Source of the DNA: Acidobacteriota bacterium | GTDB lineage: Bacteria > Acidobacteriota > Blastocatellia > Pyrinomonadales > Pyrinomonadaceae | Length of the DNA stretch: 12,316 bases | Reading direction: 5' to 3' | Assembly (NCBI GenBank): GCA_005790265.1 | Contig: SXVE01000029.1 | Coordinates: 1 to 12,316, forward strand | Part shown: piece after piece, positions 4,748-12,021 of the stretch | Numbering within the stretch: the stretch's first letter is position 1 | Layout of the letters: the number at the start of each line of letters is the position of its first letter | Program-made: the position numbers and the translations under genes | The notes under the pieces: generated by a model | Told to the model about the DNA's origin: nothing | What the model saw: only the letters and a program-made list of their open reading frames with translations | Database searches by the model: none

Positions 4748-7576
4748 CTACTGAATATCGTAAGCGAAATTCCCGTTTTCACCGACGCTCACCCGAACGT
4801 TTTTCACGCCTTCGCCCGATGCCATTCGCGATAAAAATTCGCCGGACATTTCGGGCAGCATCGTTCCGTTCAAAATATTAAATACGTTGCGCGCGCCCGA
4901 ATCAACGTCGGTGCATCGTTTGGCAACCGCATCTATGACGGAATCGTCGTAGGAAAATTGCGCTTTGTGGTTGGCGAAAATTCTCTGCGCGATTTTGGAA
5001 AGCTGCAATTTGATGATTAATTTCAAAATATCATCGGAAATCGGGTAATACGGCGCGACGGTCATTCTGCCCAAAAGCGCCGGTTTGAACGCTTTGGAAA
5101 GTTCCGGTCGAATCGCTTCGATCAAGCCTTCCGGTTCCGGTTTCGTGTCCGGGTCGGCGCACAATTTCATAATCGTGTCGGTGGCGACGTTGGAAGTCAG
5201 CAGAATCACGCAGTTTTTAAAATCAATTTCGCGCCCTTCGCCGTCTTCGAGCTGACCTTTATCGAAAACCTGGTAGAAAAGTTCCATCACGTCCGGATGC
5301 GCTTTTTCGACTTCATCCAAAAGGACGACCGAATACGGTTTTCTGCGCACGGCTTCGGTCAAAACGCCGCCTTCGCCGTAACCGACGTATCCCGGAGGCG
5401 AACCTTTGAGCGAGGAAACCGTGTGCGCTTCCTGATACTCGCTCATATTGATCGAAACGAGGTTGCGCTCGCCGCCGTAAAGCGTGTCGGCAAGCGCGAG
5501 CGCGGTTTCGGTTTTGCCGACGCCGCTCGTGCCGACCAGTAAAAATACGCCAATCGGACGTTTCGGATCGGTCAAACCGGCGCGCGACGTGCGAATTCGT
5601 TCAGCAATCGCGTTGAGGGCGTGATCCTGCCCGATCACTCTTTCTTTCAAAGTGTCTGCCAGATTGAGAACGGCGTTAATCTCGTCGGAAACCATTTTGC
5701 CGACCGGAATTCCCGTCCAGCCGGAAATGACTTCAGCGACGGTTTGCCCGTTAACGACCGGCTGCATCAGCGGATTTTCGCCTTGAACTTCTTTTAATTC
5801 AGCGTTTAACCGTTTGAGTTCCGCTTTCAGCAGTTCCGTGTCAACCGTTTCGCCGGCTGCCGTTTCAACATTCGCCGCCGGTGCGGAACTTTCTGTCGCC
5901 GCGCCGGATGACTGCGCTGAAACGACTGTCGCCGGTTCGGTTTCCGGCTCATTAACAGTCGCGCCCGAATCGGGCTGCGCGCCGTTTCCGTTTGATTTAC
6001 CGCTCACCGCTGACGGCTCACCGCTCACTTTCCCGCCGAGCCGCGACATTTCCAGTTTAATGCGAATGTTGCGAATCATTTCGGTCAAGTCTTTTTCGCG
6101 CGTCCACTGCTCATTTAATACAGCGAGTTTTTCTTCGGTTCGTTCGCGTTTTTCCTTCAGTTCGCTAAGCCGTTCGTCGTGCGCCGCGCCGGTTACGAGT
6201 TCTCGTTCGAGCGAATTGATTTCCGAGGTCAAATGCTGAATGCGTCGCGTCGCGTCTTCAATCGAAGCGGGCGTCGCGCCTTGTCCGATGGCGACTTTCG
6301 CGCACGCCGTATCGAGCACCGACACGGATTTGTCCGGCAATTGCCGACCGGTAATATAACGATGCGAAAGTTTGACGCATTCAACAATCGCTTCGTCGAG
6401 AATACGAACGTTGTGATGTTCTTCCATTTTCGCCAAAAGTCCGCGCATCATTCCGATGGCTTTTTCTTCGTCCGGTTCTTCGACTTTGACGACTTGAAAA
6501 CGTCTCGCTAACGCCGCGTCTTTCTCGAAATATTTTTTGTATTCCGCCCACGTCGTCGCCGCAATCGTCCGCAGTTCGCCGCGCGCGAGCGCCGGTTTTA
6601 ATAAGTTTGCCGCGTCGTTTTGTCCGGCTTGACCGCCCGCGCCGATCATCGTGTGCGCTTCGTCAATAAACAAAATAATCGGCTGCGGCGATGCTTTGAC
6701 TTCATCAATCACATTTTTGAGGCGATTTTCAAATTCGCCTTTGACGCCCGCGCCAGCCTGCAAAAGTCCTAAATCAAGCGTGCGCACGGCGACATTTTTG
6801 AGCGGTTCCGGCACATCGCCGTCCGCGATTCGCTGCGCAAAGCCTTCGACGACCGCCGTTTTTCCGACGCCCGCTTCGCCCGTCATAATCGGATTGTTCT
6901 GGCGGCGGCGCGTCAAAATGTCAATCACCTGCCGAATTTCAAAATCGCGTCCTAAAATCGGGTCAATTTTCCCGCTGCGCGCTTTCGCCGTCAAATCTTC
7001 GGTATATTGGTCGAGCGCTTTCGTTTTGCCGGGAACGCCCGCCGCGATTGGCGCGCCGTTTGATGCGCCCGCATTTTCGCCGAGCGATTGCGCATCGCGC
7101 GCCTCCGCCGAATCGCGCGTTACATCGTCCAAATCTTTTTGCAGCGACTCGATTGAAATATGACTGAACTCTCTTGAAATGTCGCGGGCAATGCGCGCCG
7201 TTCGCTCGTTTGAAAGGAGCGCGAGCAATAGATGACCGGAGCGAACGCGCGCCGCGCCGAATTCGACCGAAGCGAGCAGCCACGCGTCTTGAAACCAATC
7301 GGGCAGACGGTCGGAAATTCCCGGCGTGCGTGAATTTCCCGTTTTCAGACGGTCGAGCGCCGCGCTGATGTCTTTCGTTAAACGGTCAATGTTGACTTCG
7401 TAATGACGACAGATTTTATGCAGATCGGTGTCGTCGGTTTCGATCAGTTTCGCCAGAATATGTTCGATTTCAACATCGTAATTAGTGCGCGATAAACATA
7501 ATCCCGCCGCCCCTTCGAGCGCCGTTCGGCACGTGTCGTTCAGTCTTCCGATAAGAGATTTAAGATTTACGTTCAT
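4748..7576 (-). CDS. clpV: ClpV/TssH sheath-disassembly AAA+ ATPase, with linker insertion
   Basis: A 942-residue Hsp100/ClpB-type double-ring ATPase of the ClpV class, which extracts and recycles contracted TssB/TssC sheath in the cytosol. Counting from the ATG at 7576: the N-domain is about 1-150. The first AAA+ module has Walker A GEAGVGKT (233-240), Walker B LFIDEAH (302-308) and Arg finger LARRF. A helical M-domain lies at about 435-512, and the WTGIPVGKM linker at about 620. The second module has Walker A GTSGVGKT (682-689), Walker B LLDEVEK (752-758) and sensor GARN (894-897). All catalytic motifs are intact. It is longer than common ClpV proteins because of a Ser/Ala/Glu/Pro-rich insertion at about 515-578. 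An ATG at 7582 is also in frame, but GGAG has ideal seven-base spacing only to 7576. Confidence 0.97.
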   Translation of the reverse strand: MNVNLKSLIGRLNDTCRTALEGAAGLCLSRTNYDVEIEHILAKLIETDDTDLHKICRHYEVNIDRLTKDISAALDRLKTGNSRTPGISDRLPDWFQDAWLLASVEFGAARVRSGHLLLALLSNERTARIARDISREFSHISIESLQKDLDDVTRDSAEARDAQSLGENAGASNGAPIAAGVPGKTKALDQYTEDLTAKARSGKIDPILGRDFEIRQVIDILTRRRQNNPIMTGEAGVGKTAVVEGFAQRIADGDVPEPLKNVAVRTLDLGLLQAGAGVKGEFENRLKNVIDEVKASPQPIILFIDEAHTMIGAGGQAGQNDAANLLKPALARGELRTIAATTWAEYKKYFEKDAALARRFQVVKVEEPDEEKAIGMMRGLLAKMEEHHNVRILDEAIVECVKLSHRYITGRQLPDKSVSVLDTACAKVAIGQGATPASIEDATRRIQHLTSEINSLERELVTGAAHDERLSELKEKRERTEEKLAVLNEQWTREKDLTEMIRNIRIKLEMSRLGGKVSGEPSAVSGKSNGNGAQPDSGATVNEPETEPATVVSAQSSGAATESSAPAANVETAAGETVDTELLKAELKRLNAELKEVQGENPLMQPVVNGQTVAEVISGWTGIPVGKMVSDEINAVLNLADTLKERVIGQDHALNAIAERIRTSRAGLTDPKRPIGVFLLVGTSGVGKTETALALADTLYGGERNLVSINMSEYQEAHTVSSLKGSPPGYVGYGEGGVLTEAVRRKPYSVVLLDEVEKAHPDVMELFYQVFDKGQLEDGEGREIDFKNCVILLTSNVATDTIMKLCADPDTKPEPEGLIEAIRPELSKAFKPALLGRMTVAPYYPISDDILKLIIKLQLSKIAQRIFANHKAQFSYDDSVIDAVAKRCTDVDSGARNVFNILNGTMLPEMSGEFLSRMASGEGVKNVRVSVGENGNFAYDIQ
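5843..6034 (-). other. Low-complexity insertion in ClpV between M-domain and second AAA+ module
   Basis: About 64 codons of clpV (residues about 515-578) encode a chain dominated by Ser, Ala, Gly, Glu, Pro, Thr and Val, with no predicted fold. Ordered helical sequence lies on both sides: EMIRNIRIKLEMSRLGG before it and LLKAELKRLNAELKEV after it. It sits where the middle-domain coiled coil returns to the second AAA+ ring. The frame is maintained throughout. Confidence 0.75.
6001..6028 (-). repeat. Four-copy heptamer tandem repeat inside clpV
   Basis: Read on the minus strand this is exactly four tandem heptamers of the form GTSAGCS: GTGAGCG twice (first and last), GTGAGCC second and GTCAGCG third. 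It encodes VSGEPSAVSG in frame and marks the N-terminal edge of the low-complexity insertion in ClpV. Confidence 0.7.
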
Positions 7577-7582
7577 AGTCAT

Positions 7583-7587
7583 TCTCC
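7583..7587 (-). promoter_or_regulatory. Ribosome binding site deciding the clpV start
   Basis: On the minus strand GGAGA abuts the ATG at 7582 but is seven bases from the in-frame ATG at 7576. Normal Shine-Dalgarno spacing therefore selects 7576, giving an N-terminus of MNVNLKSLIGRL. Confidence 0.6.
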
Positions 7588-7606
7588 GGGTTTTTTGCCG
7601 CCGTTC

Positions 7607-7647
7607 AGCACGAAAACCGGCGAAAATCTTCGCTGCCGCTTCGTGCT
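7607..7647. other. Nested hairpin in the tssG-clpV spacer
   Basis: Outer arms AGCACGAA (7607-7614) and TTCGTGCT (7640-7647) enclose a second perfect stem GCGAA/TTCGC (7620-7624 with 7629-7633) with a four-base loop. No T-run follows on the minus strand, so this is more likely an RNA-processing or stability element, or chance, than a terminator. Confidence 0.4.
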
Positions 7648-7657
7648 TTCACGTGGT

Positions 7658-8665
7658 TTAATTTTCTACTTGCAAAATCACCTGTTCATCGTTTTGCACA
7701 AACGGTTTCGTTTTGAGAAACGATGTCCAGCCGAGCATCGGTCGTCGTTTGGCGCGCGTCGTCAGAATCGTGCTCGGAACTTCTTTGGCTGTTAAAACAA
7801 GCTGAATATCGAAATCGAGTTCGGCGCTGATCATAAAACGGACGATGGAAATCAGCGATTGGTACGCGCTGCCGTTCGGCAGAAAAGCTTGAAACTCAAC
7901 GAACTTCAACGCGCCCAAACGAATGCGAAATTTTGATTGATAATCCCAAACGCGCGTGCCGATGATCGTCGTCGCGCCGAGCGCGCTGTTTGCCGCGCCG
8001 AGCCGCGTAATGCTTTCTTCATCGAGCGTCAGATACTGACCGCTGAACTGCTCGATTTTTGCTGTGACCGCGAAATAATCGGTTAAAATTTGTTCGAGCG
8101 CGCCGGTCGAATGCGGTTTCTGCACGATCAAACCCGTATAAGGCAGCAGATTTTCATCTTCGAGATTCATTTTGCCGCGCAAACCGCTGGTTCCGAGCCC
8201 GGCAAAATCAAACAAAAATCCGGTAAAATCGTCGCTGCCGCGTTCGTATTGAACGGGGAAGCGATATTTTTCCCACGCGCGGTAAAACATCGAAACCGAA
8301 CGGTGCGTGAAAATATCGAGAAAAGCCCAGAGCGCCGTGTCGTTATAGCGCGCGCGCTCGATAATCAACTCGGTGTAATGCGTCGGCAAAACGCCGATGA
8401 TGCCGACCATTCCCATAAAATTAACGAACATTTCGATTTTCCGTTCGTCGGAAAATTCCTCGTTCGTTTCGTTTATCGTATGAATTTCGCCGGGCGGAAA
8501 CCGCAGCGACGCGTTCGAGCGAAAACGCGCGATTTCCGTGTGCGGCGTCACGCTGCGCGTTACCGCCGAACGTTCGGGGAAAATTCTTTCGAGCATTCGC
8601 ACGGCTTGAAAAAACTCAAACCGGTAAGGCTCGTCGAAAAGCTCTTGATTTAACGGCTTCACCAT
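7658..8665 (-). CDS. tssG: TssG baseplate component
   Basis: A 335-residue TssG (ImpH/VasB, DUF1305) protein. TssG joins TssF and TssE in the wedge of the cytoplasmic T6SS baseplate on which the sheath and tube assemble. Recognisable features are the N-terminal YRFEFFQAVRMLERIFP (14-30), the EIARFRSNASLRFPPGEI block just after it, MVGIIGVLPTHYTELIIER, the stretch GLVQKPHSTGALEQIL-like region in the middle, and the C-terminal RIRLGALKFVEFQAFLPNGS followed by FDIQLVLTAKEVP and LGWTSFLKT. Length is typical. It follows tssF by 85 bp and precedes clpV by 81 bp. The ATG at 8665 has no Shine-Dalgarno; the upstream bases are an A/T heptamer repeat. No better in-frame start is evident, because the conserved sequence begins within the first 15 residues. 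Confidence 0.96.
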   Translation of the reverse strand: MVKPLNQELFDEPYRFEFFQAVRMLERIFPERSAVTRSVTPHTEIARFRSNASLRFPPGEIHTINETNEEFSDERKIEMFVNFMGMVGIIGVLPTHYTELIIERARYNDTALWAFLDIFTHRSVSMFYRAWEKYRFPVQYERGSDDFTGFLFDFAGLGTSGLRGKMNLEDENLLPYTGLIVQKPHSTGALEQILTDYFAVTAKIEQFSGQYLTLDEESITRLGAANSALGATTIIGTRVWDYQSKFRIRLGALKFVEFQAFLPNGSAYQSLISIVRFMISAELDFDIQLVLTAKEVPSTILTTRAKRRPMLGWTSFLKTKPFVQNDEQVILQVEN

Positions 8666-8669
8666 TTGA

Positions 8670-8690
8670 ATTAAAAGTTAAAAATTAAAA
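8670..8690. repeat. A/T heptamer array (3 units) next to the tssG start
   Basis: On the plus strand three tandem heptamers RTTAAAA (ATTAAAA, GTTAAAA, ATTAAAA) end four bases from the tssG start codon on its upstream side. They are in inverted orientation to the five-unit array at 8718-8752 in the same spacer. The stretch 8678-8695 matches the reverse complement of 8725-8742 at 16 of 18 positions. Confidence 0.7.
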
Positions 8691-8717
8691 GTGCACAGTT
8701 GGGAACAATTTTTCGAT

Positions 8718-8752
8718 TTAATTTTGCATTTTCAATTTTTAATTTTGCATTT
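8718..8752. repeat. A/T heptamer array (5 units) at the tssF stop codon
   Basis: Read on the minus strand, five tandem heptamers of the form AAATNNA, with NN equal to GC, TA, TG, GC, TA in order. Units 1 and 4 and units 2 and 5 are identical. The first unit overlaps the TAA stop of tssF. Shifted in phase, the units share the ATTRAAA core of the neighbouring inverted array at 8670-8690. Confidence 0.7.
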
Positions 8753-10640
8753 ACAAAAGCACTTGTTCGCCCGTGCGCGGCGACCATCTTTTGACGATGC
8801 CTTCGCGCTGTCTGGTGCGCATGACCATTTGATTAAACGAATTGAGCGACGCGTAAACGCCCAGAAATCTTTCGAGCACCGACGCGAAAACGAATAAACC
8901 GCTGCCGACAAATTGATCTTCGTCGAATTCGAGCGTCGTCTCCAATCCGCGCACAAATCCCGCGCCGATGCGGTTGCCGATCTGCCGCACGACTTTCCGA
9001 TTTTCGATGCCGGTAATTCCCAGAATTTGCTTGTGCGTCACCGAAGAATCGTTGAGATTATAAAGCTGCAAAATTTCCTGCAAAGCCTCGGGCACGCCGT
9101 TTTGATTTTCGACGAGCGACAGAAAATTTAAGTTCAAATGCGAAATCAGCCGCCATTGCGCGGCGCGGCGCTGCGGCGGTCGAATCGTTTCGGTCGGTTT
9201 CGTCAGGCAGCGAATGCGCGAAATCAGCGCCGCGCCTTCGACTTCAAAATCGCCTTCTTTGCTGCCGAAGGGAAGCCGCGCCGGTAAATCGCGATTCGTG
9301 CACGTGCATTTGGTCGTAATCACTTCTTCGGCGGGAACGCGCGGATTGAAATTCATATCAACGAGCGACATAAACATTTCCGTGCCGTCGTCTTCCGGTC
9401 GCTGCGATGCGCGCCGATTGGCGTACCAAAAAACTTTTTCGCCGCGCTCGCCGTAGCTGTGTTTCATCGAATAAAACGACGAAAATTCGCGAGTTGTGTT
9501 CGTGCGCGGATCGGTCGTGTAAACTTCGTCAATCGAATAAATTTCCGTCGCCGTCTGGTGATGAACGTCGGGAAAAACCTGATACTCGTATTTTTGCTGC
9601 GAAAGATAAATCGGATCCGCCGTCTGCGAAAAAAGATTGATGATCGGCGTGCAGCCGAGCATAAAAGTGTCGTTGGTCACGGGCGCGCGCGGCGGCGTGA
9701 TATTTTTCAGGTGAATTAAAACGTCGAAATGACTGCCGAATTTTCGCTGCGCCGCTTGATCGAGTCCGTAAACGTCGAAAAATAAAAATTTATACGGGAA
9801 ATTAAAATATTCGGTCAGCAGGCGATAGCCGGCAAAAGAATGTCTCGAATACGGCAGCATTCCTTCGTCTTCGCCGAATCCGACTTGCCGAATATAATCG
9901 CTGGTTAAAATGACCGGATCCGGCATTTTGAGCTGAAAATTAGCCATCGTCAGCATCGTTTTGTTGCCGAGCGGCTTTTCTTTCGGCTGAATTTCAACGT
10001 GCGCGCAATGATTAAAAATCAATTCGTACAGCGGAAAAACCAGCTGCGGATCGCCGTTGAGGTAAAAACGAAGAAACTCGAGCGGCTCGCCCGTTTCCGC
10101 GTTTTTCAATTCGGACAATGCCGATTCGCCGAAACCGCGCAGACTGAGGCGAATGTGGCTGTCGGTTAATTTTCCCTGTGCGTTCGGCGGAGCGTTCGAT
10201 TCGAGCGCGGCGGAAAGCAATTCGACCGGCGCGAGCTGCACGTCGTAATTCGTGCGAAAGCGACACGGCGAACCGTCAATCGGGCGCGAATAAAGTTTTG
10301 CGCCGCGCCGAACGTTTTGAATCGAAGTGAATTTATCTTTTGGCGAGCCGAAGATAAACTGCGCAATCGCCATCGAAGGAATCGGCGCGAGATAATGCGG
10401 ATAAATGACGTTGAGAAACGATTCGGTGATTTCCGGCAGTTCGTCGTCAAGTTTGAGCTGCACGCGACCGGCTAAAAAAGCGAACGCTTCAATCATTCGC
10501 TCGACGTGCGGATCTTCGATTTTCTCTTCGTCAATCAGCAGACGCGCGGCAACTTTCGGATATTTGCGCGCAAATTCCGCGCCCATTCGCCGCAGAAAAA
10601 TCAGTTCGCGTTCGTAATAATCGAGAAGTTCGTCGCGCAT
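8751..10640 (-). CDS. tssF: TssF baseplate component
   Basis: A 629-residue full-length TssF (ImpG/VasA, DUF879), the largest wedge protein of the T6SS baseplate; in the cytoplasm it forms a heterotrimer with TssG and contacts TssE. The N-terminus is diagnostic: LLDYYERELIFLRRMGAEFA from residue 5, then EDPHVERMIEAFAFLAGRVQ (42-61), LDDELPEITESFLNVIYPHY and PIPSMAIAQF. The C-terminal part carries GAGFVRGLETTLEFDEDQF and VYASLNSFNQMVMRTRQREG, also typical. The ATG at 10640 lacks a Shine-Dalgarno but begins exactly at the conserved N-terminus. The spacer to the tssE stop is 69 bp. No oddity is seen in the protein itself. Both ends of the gene touch A/T heptamer repeats. Confidence 0.97.
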   Translation of the reverse strand: MRDELLDYYERELIFLRRMGAEFARKYPKVAARLLIDEEKIEDPHVERMIEAFAFLAGRVQLKLDDELPEITESFLNVIYPHYLAPIPSMAIAQFIFGSPKDKFTSIQNVRRGAKLYSRPIDGSPCRFRTNYDVQLAPVELLSAALESNAPPNAQGKLTDSHIRLSLRGFGESALSELKNAETGEPLEFLRFYLNGDPQLVFPLYELIFNHCAHVEIQPKEKPLGNKTMLTMANFQLKMPDPVILTSDYIRQVGFGEDEGMLPYSRHSFAGYRLLTEYFNFPYKFLFFDVYGLDQAAQRKFGSHFDVLIHLKNITPPRAPVTNDTFMLGCTPIINLFSQTADPIYLSQQKYEYQVFPDVHHQTATEIYSIDEVYTTDPRTNTTREFSSFYSMKHSYGERGEKVFWYANRRASQRPEDDGTEMFMSLVDMNFNPRVPAEEVITTKCTCTNRDLPARLPFGSKEGDFEVEGAALISRIRCLTKPTETIRPPQRRAAQWRLISHLNLNFLSLVENQNGVPEALQEILQLYNLNDSSVTHKQILGITGIENRKVVRQIGNRIGAGFVRGLETTLEFDEDQFVGSGLFVFASVLERFLGVYASLNSFNQMVMRTRQREGIVKRWSPRTGEQVLL

Positions 10641-10652
10641 TAAAAATTAGAA
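10639..10652. repeat. Two-unit A/T heptamer at the tssF start
   Basis: On the plus strand ATTAAAA followed by ATTAGAA overlaps the tssF start codon. It belongs to the same heptamer class as the arrays in the tssF-tssG spacer. With only two units, chance is possible. Confidence 0.35.
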
Positions 10653-10709
10653 TTTCAGCGTTTAATAGATAATTGTCGTTAACTGCTTAATATGTTGGGA
10701 AATATGATT

Positions 10710-11192
10710 TTACTCTTTTTCTTCGACTTTAAATTCGCCGCTGCCGACCTGCAAAACGGTATCGAAAACGACCGGCTCCGGCGTCGGTTCAACGCGCAAA
10801 GTCGCTTGAATGCGAAATTTAACGCCTCTCTGCACGCTGTCCACTTCTTCGAGTTCGACTTTCAGATTCATAAAACGCGGCTCGAAAGTGCGCAGCGCCG
10901 TTTCGATACTGCGAATTAAACTTTTGCGGTCATCGGAATTTTTTGAACTGAGACCGGTAAAATCCGGCAATCCGTAACTGGCGATAGAACGATTTACTTC
11001 TTCCAAACCTTCGGGAATTTTGTCTGCCGTGTGCCGCGTGTTCAACAGCCATTCCAAATCGCGCCGCACCGATTGTTTCAATTCGCGCAAGCTTTGCGAC
11101 CGCGATTTCGGCGCTTCGGACGAAACGCGCGGCTCGAAATCGAGCAGGCGATCAACGATCGAAGGCGTGATTCTGATTTCACTTTCGCGCAC
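10710..11192 (-). CDS. tssE: TssE, gp25-like baseplate protein
   Basis: A 160-residue TssE (gp25/GPW family, lysozyme-related fold without catalytic activity), the wedge protein that seeds sheath polymerisation on the baseplate. The supporting sequence is ITPSIVDRLLDFEP (8-21), LKQSVRRDLEWLLNTRH (38-54), SIASYGLPDFTGLS (69-82), and IETALRTFEPRFMNLKVEL (96-114), which includes the usual IExAIxxFEPRxxN pattern, then a β-rich C-terminus. The start is a GTG at 11192, supported by GGAG nine bases upstream (11202-11205). The gene follows hcp after a 167-bp spacer with a strong hairpin and precedes tssF by 69 bp. Length is normal. Confidence 0.95.
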   Translation of the reverse strand: MRESEIRITPSIVDRLLDFEPRVSSEAPKSRSQSLRELKQSVRRDLEWLLNTRHTADKIPEGLEEVNRSIASYGLPDFTGLSSKNSDDRKSLIRSIETALRTFEPRFMNLKVELEEVDSVQRGVKFRIQATLRVEPTPEPVVFDTVLQVGSGEFKVEEKE

Positions 11193-11240
11193 AGAAAATT
11201 TCTCCGTTAAATAAACAATTCGCGATGCCGACTGAAAAGG

Positions 11241-11283
11241 CTGAAACTAACCGATTAAATAAAATTAAATCGGTTAGTTTCAG
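11241..11283. terminator. Strong hairpin between hcp and tssE (probable attenuating terminator)
   Basis: A perfect 16-bp inverted repeat, CTGAAACTAACCGATT (11241-11256) with its complement at 11268-11283, around an 11-nt A/T-rich loop. It lies 77 bp past the hcp stop. In the direction of transcription it is followed only by CCTTTTC, so it is a weak intrinsic terminator or an mRNA 3'-end stabiliser. Either would allow hcp transcript to exceed that of downstream baseplate genes, which fits the high copy need for Hcp. The structure is seen in the sequence; the role is inference. Confidence 0.6.
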
Positions 11284-11359
11284 GTCAACGGCAACGCGTC
11301 CGGTTTGTTTGCTAATTTCGATTCCAAAGATTGCAGGCTGAAATGCTCTGCGTTTTGGT

Positions 11360-11842
11360 TTAGCTTGATTCGTTGGTTTTTTCGTTGTATTTCGTTTTGC
11401 CGACGCTCGTTAATTTTCCGTCTGCGCCCTGCACGAAATATTCCTGCTCGTAAGTTTCAGCTGTCAAACTCATTGATTCGCTGCCGAGGCTGCCGTCCGA
11501 TTTGCCGTTCTGCATGCTGGTCACAAAAACTTTTTCCATTTTCAGGTGATAATAAGTTTCCGCGTTAGCATTGCCGGTCTGTTTGATGAATTTAACTTCA
11601 GCAACCGGAAAGTGTTCGCCTTTGAAGTATTTTTGAGCGATTGCCGGCGTATGTTTTCCGGCAACGGTGCTGAAATTAACTCCGTGGATAGACGGTTTGC
11701 CGACGCCGGAACCGCCGCCGACTAACGTTGAACCGGATGCTGCGCTGCTCATGCTGAAACTTTGCAGTTCGATCCATTTTTCGAGACCTTTTTGCTGCGA
11801 CTCGCCATCTACTCCGTCAAATCTGATAAACATGTCTGCCAT
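11360..11842 (-). CDS. hcp: Hcp/TssD inner-tube protein
   Basis: A 160-residue Hcp whose hexameric rings stack into the secreted inner tube of the T6SS. Family features in order: MADMFIRFDGVDGES (1-15), KWIELQSFSM (22-31), the loop GGGSGVGKPSIHGVNFS (42-58), KHTPAIAQKYFKGEHF (63-78), VKFIKQTG (83-90), YYHLKMEKVFVTSM (97-110), and LTAETYEQEYFVQGADGK (126-143). There is no C-terminal toxin extension; the tail after residue 150 is short and polar. The ATG at 11842 has the best ribosome site in the window, AAAAGGAGAT, eight bases upstream. Hairpins flank the gene (11970-12014 and 11241-11283), suggesting its own transcript. The order tssC-hcp-tssE is common in T6SS clusters. Confidence 0.97.
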   Translation of the reverse strand: MADMFIRFDGVDGESQQKGLEKWIELQSFSMSSAASGSTLVGGGSGVGKPSIHGVNFSTVAGKHTPAIAQKYFKGEHFPVAEVKFIKQTGNANAETYYHLKMEKVFVTSMQNGKSDGSLGSESMSLTAETYEQEYFVQGADGKLTSVGKTKYNEKTNESS

Positions 11843-11850
11843 TTTATTTT

Positions 11851-11860
11851 ATCTCCTTTT
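11851..11860 (-). promoter_or_regulatory. Strong ribosome binding site of hcp; possible promoter just upstream
   Basis: AAAAGGAGAT on the minus strand, eight bases before the ATG. The next bases upstream (11861-11900) are A/T-rich and contain TATATT about 10 bases beyond the ribosome site, with TTTTCA 18 bases further. This is only a weak -10/-35 resemblance, so the ribosome site is confident and the promoter is not. Confidence 0.7.
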
Positions 11861-11969
11861 ACTAAATATAAATTGTTTTTCTCTTCAATGAAAATCCTCA
11901 ACCGAAAGCTGTAATTCTTGCGTTTGTAACTCTTTATGAGATACGTGCCTGCTTACATTGAGAAGACGG

Positions 11970-12014
11970 GAGAGGAAAATATTTTTGCAAACTTTGCGTA
12001 AATATTTTCCTCTC
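11970..12014. terminator. Hairpin between tssC and hcp
   Basis: A perfect 15-bp inverted repeat, GAGAGGAAAATATTT (11970-11984) with its complement at 12000-12014. The loop itself holds a small GCAAA/TTTGC stem (11987-11991 with 11993-11997). It begins 8 bp past the tssC stop. Upstream in the transcript is AAAATTTT, but downstream is CCCGTC, with no U-run. It may reduce readthrough from tssC or act as an RNA-processing or 3'-end stability element. Confidence 0.55.
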
Positions 12015-12021
12015 AAAATTT

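Noticed and set aside
5814..6239. Plus-strand open frame opposite the ClpV insertion, Ser/Ala-rich
   Set aside because: It mirrors the low-complexity codons of clpV, has no ribosome site, and the clpV frame continues through it between intact AAA+ modules.
11843..11960. Sigma-54 promoter upstream of hcp, as in some other T6SS loci
   Set aside because: No GG-N10-GC pair with the usual flanking bases was found in the spacer. Only a weak sigma-70-like -10/-35 resemblance is present.
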